Shown one piece after another: positions 10,652 to 21,645 of a DNA stretch of 64,000 nt. The stretch is from Littorina saxatilis (lineage: Eukaryota; Mollusca; Gastropoda; Littorinimorpha; Littorinidae): assembly GCF_037325665.1 (NCBI RefSeq), contig NC_090246.1:35348732-35412731 (forward strand), written 5' to 3'. The first letter of the stretch is position 1; every line of letters begins with the position of its first letter. The notes beneath the pieces are model-generated. The model saw only the letters and a program-made list of their open reading frames with translations. It was not told the origin of the DNA and did no database searches. A program made the position numbers and the translations under genes.

Positions 10652-11346
10652 CAGACCTGTGCACATCTACGGTTTCTCCGTAATTTCTCCGATTTTTATA
10701 TGCAGAATACGGTGCTACGGATTTTTAAATAAAAGTCCGAAATTCCGATGTTTTACTCCCCCAAAAAATGGTTGTACTTTTTTTCAGTTTTAAGATGTTT
10801 TGACCAATTAGTTGGCCGTTGCGCTAAAAAGACGTTTTCTGATTTTCCGATTCTGTTCTCAGCATTGAGTCTTTGTTCTTAGACTTAGTTCGTCCAGCGT
10901 CTGCGTGGCAACTCGTGATTGAAGTGAAACATGCAAAAGAAAAAAAGAGTGCGAGATTCAGATAGTGAAGAGGAGACACCAGCTCTGTCAGTCACCAAAG
11001 AAGAAGAAAACGGCACAACAGTGCTGGAAGTCCAGTTATTCTCAAGACAACCTGGAGATCGTAAAATCCAACAAAGGAGACCAATACACTTTTTGTAAGG
11101 CGTGCGAATCACACTTCAAAGACATTGTCAGAACAAATGTTGCAACAGTGTTGATGTTTCACCTTGGCTTGTTAATACCGTAAATAGTAATTCCCATTCT
11201 ACTGCGTCATAGTGTTTCAGCTTGTGTGCTTTGTGAGCAGAATTATGTCTTGAACTGTCGTTACAGCTTACTACTGAAACATTGTAAAAACTACTGAAAT
11301 TTGGTTTGTTTACTACTGATGAGCGTTTTGAGTGTGCACAGGTCTG
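10652..11346 (+). mobile_element. DNA transposon remnant with zinc-finger-like ORF
   Basis: Terminal inverted repeats CAGACCTGTGCACA (10652-10665) and TGTGCACAGGTCTG (11333-11346) are flanked on both sides by CATACA (10646-10651 and 11347-11352). Inside, an ATG at 10931 opens a Lys/Arg/Ser/Glu-rich segment. A second frame at 10965-11183 includes YTFCKACESHFKD, like the first half of a BED or TTF-type finger of hAT-related transposases. The two frames look like one broken coding region. It lies in the unk 3' UTR. Confidence 0.6.
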
Positions 11347-11637
11347 CATACAGGTCTTTAATATCCATTTTTAGATCAGATATTTCTTGTGAACTATGTA
11401 TGTCATATTTGATTTTCTAGGAATATGTTGCTTAAATGTTTTAAATTTGTGCTGCAATGGAAAGTTTGTACCACTGGGAAAGTGGGGTTGCCAAAGATGT
11501 TTTAAAGCTTTGAGCAACAGTTCAGTTTGTGAGTGTGTAAATCAAATGGCACATTATCATGCTTGTGCTATACAATATGGATTTATTTTCAATCTTGCCA
11601 CTGGCTAGCTTGAAGAATTGTTGGAATAGATCTGGAA

Positions 11638-12010
11638 ACCCCCCGCGGGTTAGGGTGAAGAATTTACCTGATGCTCCCCAGCATGTCGTAAGAGGCGACT
11701 TATGGATTCTGTTTCTCCTTTTATCCTTGTTAAGTGTTTCTTGTATAGAATATAGTCAATGTTTGTAAAGATTTTAGTCAAGCAGTATGTAAGAAATGTT
11801 AAGTCCTTTGTACTGGAAACTTGCATTCCCCCAGTAAGGTCATATATTGTACTACGTTGCAAGCCCCTGGAGCAATTTTTTGATTAGTGCTTTTGTGAAC
11901 AAGAAACAATTAACAAGTGGCTCTATCCCATCTCCCCCCTTTCCCCGTCGCGATATAACCTTGAACAGTTGAAAACGACGTTAAACACCAAATAAATAAA
12001 TAAATAAATA
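11638..12010 (+). mobile_element. SINE-like retroposon with (AAATA)n tail
   Basis: It starts in ccccccgcgggttaggg, contains the common molluscan segment ending acgttaaacaccaaataaa, and has an AAATA-repeat tail. A perfect 13-bp duplication AATAGATCTGGAA flanks it at 11625-11637 and 12011-12023. Inserted in the unk 3' UTR, same strand. Confidence 0.8.
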
Positions 12011-13257
12011 AATAGATCTGGAAGATTTATTTGGAGGTAATCACAATTACCCTTGAACACTCTTTACTGTGTGTACCTAATTTTACTTTTTCCTTCTGTT
12101 TTTCCCCCTTTGTCACTGTTTTTCCCCCTTTGTCACTGTTTTTCCTTTTTTCATTGTATTCTGTAAGATCTGTCTTTTTCGTTATGTGAAACTTGTCTAA
12201 AATTGTGTATTTCTTCAATCATGTTATTAAGTTTGTTGTATTTGAAAATAACATGGCTGTTTTGCTTTGAAGGGTTTTTGCATTTGATTTTGAGTTTTCT
12301 TGCATTTGATGACTGCCCTTCTTCAATGTTAATTAAGCTTGTTTTGTTTGGCTTCACTGCTGTTACTGCAGTTTTCTGCCTCTGTTTGTGTGCACATTTT
12401 GTTTTGTTTTAATTTCTCAAATAGCTGGCTGAATTAGTCATTAGTAATTTGTCTGTGATATTTGTCTTCTTGTCCTTTAGTTTATTAATGTAGTGATTGT
12501 CTTTGTTTTCTTGTTTATTTCTGCACATTTTTAAGTGCTATAGAGATTTAATTGTTGTATTTGAAAATCTGTCTAAACAGTTTTGAATCGGACATGGCTA
12601 GAACAAATTCTGGTTGTAAATACTTTATTTTGAGATTTATTTTTGTGTGTCTTTTTAATAACACAATTAACTATACAGTTGTATTTGAAGCATTAAATTG
12701 GCTTTATATGATAATATTGAAATTATGTTTACCAATTAGCCTCTGAAGATGTCTTTTTAATAATGGTACTGATAATATATGATTTTGTGAATTTTGCTTT
12801 TTCATTGCTGTTTCTGGGTTAGCTAGTACATGTATAATGATTTGACAGTTGATTTTGATGTGACATTGTAAAAATCTTCTCTCTTTTGTCTTGAAGAGAA
12901 GAATTCAATGCAGATCAAGTTTATGTGTTGAAAACGTTTTAGTTTGTACATAGAAACGGAAAGTGTTTTATTTGCTCTGTCTCTTTCTCTCTCGTTGGTT
13001 CTGTCTCTGTATGTCTGTCTTTGTCTCTCTCTCCCTCTCTCTCTCTCTCTTGTGAGAGTTTTAGTTTGGCATTTTGTAGATGGTTCACTCTTGAGCACTG
13101 TGTGAATTTTGTCAATTGCAATGGCTAAATTAAATGATAAGTGCCTTTTCTGTCACCATTTTAATGGAACTGAGTAACAGAACTCTGCAGAGATGTACGT
13201 TGTCTTTTTGTCTAAAGTGGAAGGATGTAGATGTCAGAATTGTAACGGGTATTGAAA

Positions 13258-13263
13258 AATAAA
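13258..13263 (+). terminator. candidate poly(A) signal of unk
   Basis: AATAAA at the end of the T-rich UTR. The sequence after about 13300 changes composition (a C-rich block at 13309-13340), which supports transcript end near here. Confidence 0.45.
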
Positions 13264-15884
13264 TTTAATTCTCTGCATGGAGAGAAATGGTAGTGTCAGC
13301 CTTCCATCCAGCCCCCTCCCCCAACCCCCCCATCCTCCCCTTGAGTGTGACCTGAAATTTTCAAACTTTCACCAAAGCATTCACAGAATAATGTGAAGAT
13401 TAGTATCCCATGTGTTTTTGAAATGCCCTTCATGCATTTTCACTGCTGCATTTCCCAAGGTTCCTTTGTAGTTCACAGTCCTTTTGTGAAAACACTTTGT
13501 ATGATTTGTGAGGTGACTGCTGAATTAAATGGCAACAAACCGACACAGAAACAAAGGGAATTTTATTAATGTTCAAACTAATGATACAAGAAACAGGTTG
13601 CAATCTTGATCTTGTAAATAACATGGGGAAAATCGTTTTCACCTATGACTTAATTTTCATTGCAACATCAATCAATGCAAATTCAGGGTATGATTTTATT
13701 TTAATGCGGGTTACTATCTTTTTGTGTGTGAGTGTGAATCCCGCATAAGCCAGCATTGAGCTGAACTACAGAAAATACTTTGTCCAAAATATATTTTGAT
13801 GTTCAGTGATCATATTTTAGAGGTGTAATCATTACCTTAACAACATTGCCGCTGAAACATCTGCCTTTAACGTTTAATTAGGTGTGGGGGTAAATAACAG
13901 GCACATGTTTTTCTCAGCTGTATTGACATGTTCATGAGAAAAGTAGCTGGATTAACTCTAAAGAATATAGAACCTTCATGTAGTCTTAAAGAAACTGTAA
14001 AAATGTAACACTAGGTATAACAACTATAGCCATGATAGTAGCAAGGATGAATCCTGACATTTGTGCACAACATATCTCTTGACACTTTCGCTAGTGTTGA
14101 GACATACAAATTTGAAATAACATGCAAGTGCACATTTTATGAAGACAGAAATATGAACGCCTTTGCAAGTTATCTTTGTTTCTCCAATTTCTTTCTGGCA
14201 TTTTCTCAAAAGAGTGTGAACTTGTACAAAGTAGGAAATGTATGATCAGTGTAGATCAGATTTAGACAAGTCTTTGGTTGTTTTTGTACATTTTGGTTTA
14301 TCTTTTGGTTGTTTTTTGTTTTTACTTCTTTTTATCAAATGTATGATTGGTTTCTAAAATGTGAGGTCTGTACATAGCCTTGCCTCTAATCAAAATATTA
14401 GAAATCAGTGGTTTGTTTATGTTTTGATTTTGTTTTGCCCTCTACCCCACTCTCAATTTCTCCAAAGTGTACAGTGTACCGGGAGTGAAGTGCAGTGTAT
14501 TTTTGTGTTCCTTGTATTATCAGATTATAAAAGCAAAAACAACAGGTGATGCCTTTGTCTCTGACTGACAATAGGTTGTACAGCTAGGTAAACAAATTAC
14601 AAATTGATATAACAATAAACCAGTCAAGAATAGCTTTTGCATTGACATTGTGCTTATTTCTTTTGTGAGAGAGAGATAATGTGTGTGTGTGTGCGCACGC
14701 TCTTGGGATCAAGGGTGAAACTCAACCAGAAAATGCAAGCAGTTGCACAGCATGTTATTACTTTGCAACACGAAACAGAGTCATAGCAATATATTCTGAT
14801 CACGAGATTTGTACATAAACAAATACCAAACAAACAAATCAATCTCACAAGTGTTTTCGGAAGTTATACAACACAAAATGCTAGTGAATAAGACGGAAAT
14901 GAGACATCGTTTTATGTATTGGCTCTGTAACATTACTGAGTCCTGTCAACCAAAACTCAACTTTCAAAGACCCACAATTAAAAAGACTTGGTTGCAAGAA
15001 AATAATTAGTTTAAGATTTTGCAATGATTGGCACTCAACTTCCCTTAGTTTGACTTGTATTTTTCTTGCTAAAAAATATGTCTGGTTCTTGAATATCAAG
15101 ACCATATCAAACACAAAGGTTGTTTTTTTTACTCATGAGAATCAAAATCATACTATACTAATGTCACACTCTTTTTAACACAAGCACTAACCAGGAACCT
15201 TTGCCGAGGTGCACGAAAAAGTTACCAATCGGGTGGAGGTCAGCCGCGGTGTTGGGTTGGTTGAAATTGAGATTTGTTGTGATTTCAACGATTCAGACCC
15301 CGCGGTTTGTTCTCACCTGTTTGAGTTTTACCCACTTTTGCTTCGTGCACCCCAGCCCTGTACATGAGTACATTTGAGCAACGATTAGAAAACTTTAGTC
15401 GCAACTGTGCTCTGTACTCCCTTCTAAGTACAGCAGACTCAAGTCTTCATAGCAAATCGCAACTATGCTGTTTACTCCCTGGTATATCCCTTTTACCGCA
15501 GACAGAGCATTAACACGTTAGCGTTGATTCCAGAAGTGCTACAAATTCTTGTGTGCTTCTTAAAGGTGTATTCCTTCTCGTGCAATCATCACAGACCCGT
15601 TCAAGCATTTCACACAGCCGGATAATAAGACCACCCTTTAATTTAAATTACCAAAAGTCAACGGCCTGGCTATCTTCCAGTGCAAAGTGGGAATTTTTTT
15701 GGATACATTTTGTAAGTGACACGTTTGTCAATCTGCTAAATTTATTTAGCAAAAAGTGTCCACTATGCCCAGAGTGGAGCCAAGCTATTAATTTTTCGTA
15801 TGTGTCTCAAGTGAATTACTACTCTTATTCCAAAAACCATGGGCAGATTAGTGGCTGTGAACATGATGTGTACGCGTGAAGAAT
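13264..15884. other. intergenic, no gene seen
   Basis: AT-rich single-copy-looking sequence with a short GT run at 14682-14694. A GC-richer block at 15195-15365 has gaggtgcacgaa near its start and ttcgtgcaccc near its end, which suggests an old inverted-repeat element. No coding exon recognised. Confidence 0.4.
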
Positions 15885-16820
15885 ACAGTGGAACCCCCCT
15901 TTTAAGACCACCCCCCACCCCCCATTTAAAACTGTCCATCTTTTAAGACCTTACTTTTTCAAATGTGACCCTCCACCACGGAATGAGTCGCATGTCACCT
16001 TTGCATGATTTTCATATTATTACATTTTCCTTAAAAGGTGGTCGTCTACATTTTTGCTTTTTTTTCAATAATCGTATGGTTAGATTTCGCTAAAAAGTTA
16101 TATCAGATGATGAATGAACCATGGGGGAAAAAGTTATAGAAAAAAAAATATATGTAAAAAAAGATTTTATTTTTGGGTAGCGTGACTCGCGCTTCCAATA
16201 TTTTGTTTTCTGTTTGCTGAGAACACGTGCTTTGCCTAAAAATACTGACCAATCAAATTCATGTCACTATGCTTATAGCCACGCCCAAACAAGTGCAGCA
16301 ACAGTTTGACACTGGAGCGCTGTCCACGCTTTTTTTTAAACGCACGAAATGCAGGGGATTTGAGAGGAGTTTTGCGCTTGGCATTTTCCAAATAAGGATA
16401 TCCTACTATGAGTACTACGCTGGAATACTACAATGAATTTTCAAACGGCTACACTGGCTTCGTCTTTTCTGATCGAAAGGGGGTGTATTGTTGATATTTG
16501 TAGATAATAGACTCTGCATTTTAATGGTCAAATGGCGATTTCAGTATAAAAATGTAGACAAGGACCTTTAAGAGCTTTTTATGCTCTGTCCAGTGGTGAA
16601 AACTGTTTGAGTTATAAGCCTGTGACTAAGGTGACCCTCACACTGTTACCAGACACTCCCCGGACTTGTATTAAGCCTAGCGCAGAACCGCGCGAGGTGA
16701 CATGCGACTCATTTCCTGGTGGAGGGTCACAAATGTTCTCTATATAATTATAGTCTCTGTAAATTGACCTCCCCGATTTTCTCAGATTTGTGAAGGTCTT
16801 TAAATGGGGGTTCCACGGTG
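15885..16820. mobile_element. CAGTGGAACCCC MITE, carrying a nested element
   Basis: The left end is CAGTGGAACCCCCCTTTTA at 15886 and the right end TTTAAATGGGGGTTCCACGG near 16800-16817. The interior is split by another TIR element at 15964-16732, so the outer element itself is only about 170 bp. Confidence 0.65.
15964..16732. mobile_element. TIR element nested in the MITE
   Basis: Ends are GTGACCCTCCACCACGGAAT and the inverse ATTTCCTGGTGGAGGGTCAC, extending inward through the GAGTCGCATGTCACCT region (inverted repeat of about 35 bp). AAAT flanks both sides. AT-rich body with no ORF of note. Confidence 0.65.
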
Positions 16821-17426
16821 ATACCTGTTACCTTGGAATTGCAAAATGCAAGAGTTCTGCTTCAGCGACATAACTTATGTCACCTACAGAGAGCTACTTG
16901 TGTGTTGCAGTTTCCAGCTTTTACTGGAACATTATATCTCACTGGGTGCGCTCAGTCTATGAAGTACAACGTTAGAATCTTGAGTACTTCTCTGCTCCTT
17001 TTGTTGCAGCCTTGGATGTTTCATTATTCAGTGTCCGGTACGTGTGTTCGTCTTAACAGTCTACAAAACTAACTACTGAAAAAGTCAACCTTTATATCTC
17101 AAAGACTCAGTTCACAACACTTCCTTGGACAAAATGTTTGCCACCCAACGGCAGTAATGTGCTAAATCAACCACTGATAAAGTAAACCTTCAAATCTCAC
17201 AGCATTTCCTCGTTGAAAATCATTACCAGTCTCTTGCCACACACAGTAAGGTACAATACTAAACAAACTACTGATAAGACAATCTCAAATCTCAAAGACT
17301 CAGTTTACAACACTTCCTCTGGAAATCTCTCTTGTCCTCCTGGCTGCAGTAAGGTGTCCAAAAGGTTAAAGACACACTCCTTCCCGTGTCAACAGTTGCG
17401 CTCACCATCTCAAATCTGGCCAGAAG

Positions 17427-17900
17427 TTATTTTTTCAACAAAGGATGGGACCATCTTTGCAATAATTGGTCGCATACCTTCTTCTTCTTCTTCAGCGTTC
17501 GACGATGGCTGTGTCTAGATTCTTTGGCCCGTGATGTTGACGAAGTGGGCTGTGATCGCATACCAAAAATCAACAAATCGCGTAAGGCGAAATTACTACA
17601 TTTAAGTCAAGCTGTGGAACTCACAAAAGTTATTTTTTCAACAAAGGATGGGACCATCTTTGCAATAATTGGTCGCATACCAAAAATCAACAAGTCACGT
17701 AAGGCGAAATTACTACATTTAAATCAAGCTGTGGAACTCACAGAATTTATTTTTTCAACAAAGGATGGGACCATCTTTGCAATAATTGGTCGCATACCAA
17801 AAATCATTTAGTCAAGCTGTGGGACTCACAGAATTTATTTTTTCAACAAAGGATGGGACCATCTTTGCAATAATTGGTCGCATACCAAAAATCAAAAACC
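17427..17900. repeat. chimeric tandem array (about 117-bp unit) with R1 ends
   Basis: The unit is ttattttttcaacaaaggat...ggtcgcataccaaaaatcaac plus the first 50-60 bp of repeat R1 (caagtcgcgtaaggcgaaat onward). Units start at 17427, 17630, 17747 and 17835. The first carries an extra insert and the last lacks part of the R1 end. An ORF at 17386-17811 merely reads through the units. Confidence 0.75.
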
Positions 17901-18439
17901 TGTGTGCTCTCTGACACTGTTCACAGGGGGATTATTTTTAATGAATTAATTCTGTAAAAGCTACTATAGTGGCATTTAAAGAAATTGATTCATCAAGCAT
18001 TCCAACTCACCACAGCAAGCAGTCAAGAGGTGGAGTTTTGATATGCGACCAAGTGGAGGGATGGTCTTATCCCATGTAAAAGCCTGGCCAGATCTGGGAT
18101 GGTCAGCCGCATTGTTTACACTGGAAGGAGTGTGCCTTTAACGTTACAGGCACAGGCGCTTGTCACGGGGTGGATAGGGGTCTGGGGGTAATGGTTGTGT
18201 GCTCTCCTGTCTGATGCTACTACTACAGAGTTGCATAAGTAGGTAAGAGTAGAGCCCAACTCCCTACCCACACAGTGGCATGTGCATGTGGTTGCGCGGC
18301 CTTTTTCTGACGATAAAGGCAGTCCTTCATTGAGCCCGAAGTCGACTTCGCGAAGTCTGTTTACCAAAAACTCAGTGCTAAAGCTCCGTGCGGCCAGCTT
18401 CTCGAAGTATACTTCGCGTAGTTGACTTCGCCCAGTTAG

Positions 18440-18660
18440 GTGTTATGGTGTTGACGAGGTTGATAAATGCTGTACGCCCTCAGAGTAAAACCATGAAGGG
18501 GCATGCCTGCTCCCTCATGTCTCGATCCTACCCTACCCTCACTTTATGGTATTGACGAGGTTGCTAAATGTTGTACGCCCTCACAGTAAAACCATACACG
18601 GCATGCACGCTCCCTTTTGTCTCGATCCTACCCTCACTCATTTTATGGTGTTGACGAGGT
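18440..18660 (-). repeat. about 101-bp tandem duplication of FReD-1 3' end
   Basis: The last codons plus 3' flank of FReD-1 (on + strand: ttatggtgttgacgagg ... tctcgatcctaccctcac) recur near 18544 and 18443 with a spacing of about 101 bp. Downstream copies are diverged. Confidence 0.7.
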
Positions 18661-19028
18661 AGGCGCTTACTTTGTAGGGAACGGTGTTGCCCAGGGACTC
18701 GGTCCAGAAGACCTCCTCGGGAATGCCTCGCCGTCTCTGGTTGTCGGGTTGCAGCAGCCTCCCCGTCGGGTTGCACAGCGTGCAGTCCTGGCCCGCGAAC
18801 CAGAAGCCCGCCTGGTGACGCCTGGCGCAGTGGACGCCGATGTTGTTGTCGTTGTCGCGGTCCATGGTGCTGAAGTTGGCGCCGTTGGCCGGGGAGAGAC
18901 AGTCCCCGAGGGAGCCTGGGACCACGTCCTTGCTGAAGGTGATGCGGTAGTTGTGGGCCTCGTCGTCCACGCCAATCTTGTCGTAGAACTGGAACAGGTT
19001 ACTGTTGGATCGTAACCGCACTCTGAAC
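18638..19028 (-). CDS. FReD-1 exon 4: second half of fibrinogen domain and stop
   Basis: Acceptor attgcag. It completes the R codon shared with exon 3, then FRVRLRSNSNLFQFYDKIG, FSTMDRDNDN, GFWFAGQDC and CNPTGR, ending VSAYLVNTIK and TGA. Confidence 0.9.
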
Positions 19029-19840
19029 CTGCAATCAGAGAGAGAAATTCAAGTTTTACGCCCTCCCGGCAAAGCCATTAGGGGCATGTTCCCGGGTTTT
19101 TACTTTAGGTGAGATACACAAGTTTATGCTTGTTTACTGGGTGGTATCAACCATCTGCACTCATGGCAGAATGACCGAGATCTGTTACGTGCCACTGTGG
19201 TTACAAGGGGGAGGGACATAGATACTCGTCTTTGAGTCTGCATATAAAGTTGACCCGTGTCTGTCCCAGCACGGATTCGAACCCGCGACCCTAGGTTCAC
19301 AAGTTCAATGCTCTACCGCCTGAGCTAACCGGGCCCCCAACCTGCCATCAACATTTACGGTGGGTTATATAGATGATAATTAGTTTTAACGTCCTCTTGA
19401 ACCATTTGGCCTATCTTGGGACAAGGGTTATATAGTCATCGATGCCCTGGCTGAATAGATCGTTTCAGTGGTGGGTGTGGGTTCCACGGTATACAGTGAC
19501 TACAGAAGATTTTAGCTCAGTACCCACCTGAGCTCGTAGTCCTCGCTGTTCGTGAGGATGTGCAGCTTGTCCAAGCCGATCCAGTGGTCTCCGTCCACGT
19601 TGCCAAACCCCTGCTTGTAGTCCTTCCACATGCGGGTGAAATTGACGTCATTGTTGACGCGGTCCATGACGTAAGTGCGGGGCCTGTCCACCATACGACA
19701 ATAAGCCAGAAAAGGTTCAGCGGACAGTTTGGGGAAAATCCAGTAGACACCGTTCTTCTTTATCTTTCCCTTGACTCTGCCGTCGTCACAGTCTGGATGA
19801 AATTTAAAAAAAATTGTTTACAACCTCGTACGAGCAACCC

Positions 19841-19928
<88 letters not shown>

Positions 19929-20008
19929 TGTGTATGTATATGTGTGCGAGTGTGTATGTATATGTGTGCGAGTGTGTGTGTTTCTATTTGCGTCTGTCTG
20001 TGTTCCGG

Positions 20009-20102
<94 letters not shown>

Positions 20103-20179
20103 ACCCTCTCTCTCTCTTTTCTCTCTCTCTCCACCCTCTCTCTCTCTCTCTCTCGCTCTCTCTCTCTCTCAGTCTCTCT

Positions 20180-20218
<39 letters not shown>

Positions 20219-21431
20219 ATTCAGTCGTCATTTTTTCAGGGCTGACCAAAGCACGTAAAAACAGAGTTGGCCTGTGCTGGCTTATATCAGAACATGTTTT
20301 AGGTTAATATTCTGGATTTCGGAACGGTGGCAGTCTGTGTTTTTGGATTTCTAAAAATAATTCTTTTGCGACTAGAAACGCCGAGGGAGTTATGGCTTTC
20401 GTTGCCGGATTTTAAACATTGATGATGCGAAAATGTCAAAACTTCAAAGTGAAAGTGCTGCATGCAAGCCATATCTCACCTCTCATGAGGATGTCACAGT
20501 TCTCTCCAATGTATCCACGGGGACAGACACAGGTCCCCCCCGTCATCAGTATCCCCCCGTTACTACAGGCAGTTTTCTGAAACAACAGCCCAGGCGTAAA
20601 GGAATTATCATTCAGCTGCAACTGAGCAAAAAAAGTGGTTAACGTTGTGGGGAGGGGGGGGGGGGGGGGGGGCGGGGGGAGTAAACAAACTCATATCTCA
20701 TGTGCAGAACTCATCCATGGGAAGCAATCAAACTCACAAAAATATAACCATTGTTGAAAACCAGCTATACTCGAGCATCAAATATAAAGATAAACTATCA
20801 ATTATTAAAAACGCACGTCTCTCGAATCACCCGGCAACTAAATAACAATCCCAGTAGTTATTGAACGCATCGAGACATTATCATACTGCACATTCAATTG
20901 GGTGTTGTTGTTGTTTGGTTTTTTTTGGGGGGGTGGGGTGGGGTGGGGGGGGGGCGGTCGCTTGTATATTAATCATTACTCAGTACTTTCCCATGCAAAA
21001 TTACCATCAAGCAAATCTTAATCATAACAATGGTCCACATAAAAAATAAAATACCGAACAATATTTCTTACCATATCATAATGTTGCATACCCGCAGACG
21101 GCACCATGTTGGAACACTTCGGATCAGAGGGTTCTGATCCGAAATAACAATGCTTCTTCTCAGGGTCAAACAAAAACGAGAGGCAGGTTAAGTTCGGCAT
21201 ACACATTGCAGCACACTCCACTTTGCTTCTCACCGTGCAATTGTCCCTGGTCAAATTGGCGGCCAGGACTTGATTCGGACACTGGCTTGCTTTTTGATAG
21301 AACACGATGCTCGGGCTCGACGTGACGCCATTGGGGCGTAACGCTAGTTGCAACGTCATCCACAGCGTCACGTTTTTGTGCAGAAATTGCGTCACGGAGG
21401 GTCCCGGTGAAACGTGTGTTGTAACCGTCAT
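18638..21431 (-). CDS. FReD-1: secreted PAN/EGF-like/fibrinogen-domain protein
   Basis: Four exons on the minus strand: 21431-21072, 20576-20480, 19792-19528 and 19028-18638, joined in phases 0, 1 and 2; 370 codons. The start ATG sits in GCCACCATGA, an ideal Kozak context. Residues 1-45 include a modestly hydrophobic stretch (signal or anchor). Residues 50-115 are PAN/apple-like (cysteines in CTVRSKVECAAMC, LTCLSFLFD, KHCYFG). Residues 121-152 are a four-Cys EGF-like module (CSNGG...CVCPRGYIGENC). The rest is a fibrinogen C-terminal domain: it opens DCDDGRVKGKIKKNGVYWI, then the W-x2-YKQGFGNVDGDHWIGLD block, the Ca-site type MDRDND and the CNPTGR loop. FReD proteins bind acetylated sugars or microbial surfaces; in snails FREPs are haemolymph immune lectins. 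Function here is inferred; domain calls are strong. Confidence 0.85.
19130..19341 (-). mobile_element. tRNA-derived SINE, family D, in FReD-1 intron 3
   Basis: The reverse complement gives a tRNA-like head, GGTTAGCTCAGGCGGTAGAGC (box A region) and GGGTTCGAATCC (box B), at about 19268-19336. The acceptor ends do not pair as a real tRNA would, so it is scored as a SINE head. Confidence 0.5.
19528..19792 (-). CDS. FReD-1 exon 3: first half of fibrinogen domain
   Basis: Acceptor catccag and donor GTGGGT; phase 1 to 2. It contains the opening DC, the AYCRM motif and FTRMWKDYKQGFGNVDGDHW. In FReD-2 and FReD-3 an intron splits this region just before the V(F/Y)C motif; here it is continuous. Confidence 0.9.
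19846..20216. repeat. compound (GT)n/(CT)n microsatellite
   Basis: About 80 bp of GT, then interrupted GT/GA, then about 200 bp of CT with small interruptions, in FReD-1 intron 2. The long open frames here are artefacts. Confidence 0.95.
20480..20576 (-). CDS. FReD-1 exon 2: EGF-like module
   Basis: Acceptor gtttcag and donor GTGAGA; 97 bp, phase 0 to 1. It reads KTACSNGGILMTGGTCVCPR and on to GENCD. FReD-2 has an exon of exactly the same length. Confidence 0.85.
20646..20684. repeat. poly-G tract
   Basis: A G-run broken by single A and C bases in FReD-1 intron 1; a similar G-rich block lies at 20924-20956. Confidence 0.9.
21072..21431 (-). CDS. FReD-1 exon 1: N-terminus and PAN/apple-like domain
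   Basis: The ATG is in a perfect Kozak context and the donor is ATG|GTAAGA. The exon has 120 codons. The cysteine pattern C-x8-C-x3-C-x5-C-x11-C and the SFLFD core fit a PAN/apple fold. Possible N-glycosylation sites include NLT and NCT. Confidence 0.8.
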
Positions 21432-21440
21432 GGTGGCAAA

Positions 21441-21640
21441 TCGTGAAACGTGTTATTGACTGCTACTCGTCCGTTTTATTTTGAAGTACGGAATAATTCA
21501 CCTCGAGTCGTGGAACGTGTTATTGACTGCTACTCGTCCAATTTATTTTGAATGACGGAATAATTCAATGCGAACCGTGAAACGTGTTACTGACTGCTAC
21601 TCGTCCATTTTATTTTGAATGATAAACTATTTCAGAATGT
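21441..21640. repeat. 67-bp tandem repeat directly upstream of FReD-1 start
   Basis: The landmark (c/t)cgtg(a/g)aacgtgtta(t/c)tgac recurs at 21441, 21508 and 21575, with a worn fourth unit near 21675. It begins 10 bp upstream of the ATG, so it forms the 5' UTR or proximal promoter. Confidence 0.8.
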
Positions 21641-21645
21641 TTTTG

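Larger units (their letters stand above)
7873..13263 (+). other. unk: unk 3' UTR (about 5.4 kb)
   Basis: Downstream of the stop, the + strand stays T-rich (runs of TTTT, TTTGT) and lacks coding potential up to an AATAAA, as expected of a very long UTR of an RNA-regulated transcript. It is interrupted by a DNA transposon (10652-11346) and a SINE (11638-12010). The exact end is inferred from the poly(A) signal and not proven. Confidence 0.5.

Noticed and set aside
10931-11112. Host zinc-finger gene
   Set aside because: The frames sit between transposon inverted repeats and are broken, so they are scored as transposon remnant.
17386-17811. 141-codon frame
   Set aside because: It only reads through tandem repeat units; no start context, splice sites or family similarity.
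19846-20258. Long open frames of Cys-Val and Leu-Ser repeats
   Set aside because: They translate GT and CT microsatellites; similar frames at 22369, 25657, 28686, 31766, 39191, 47598 and 48217 were dropped for the same reason.
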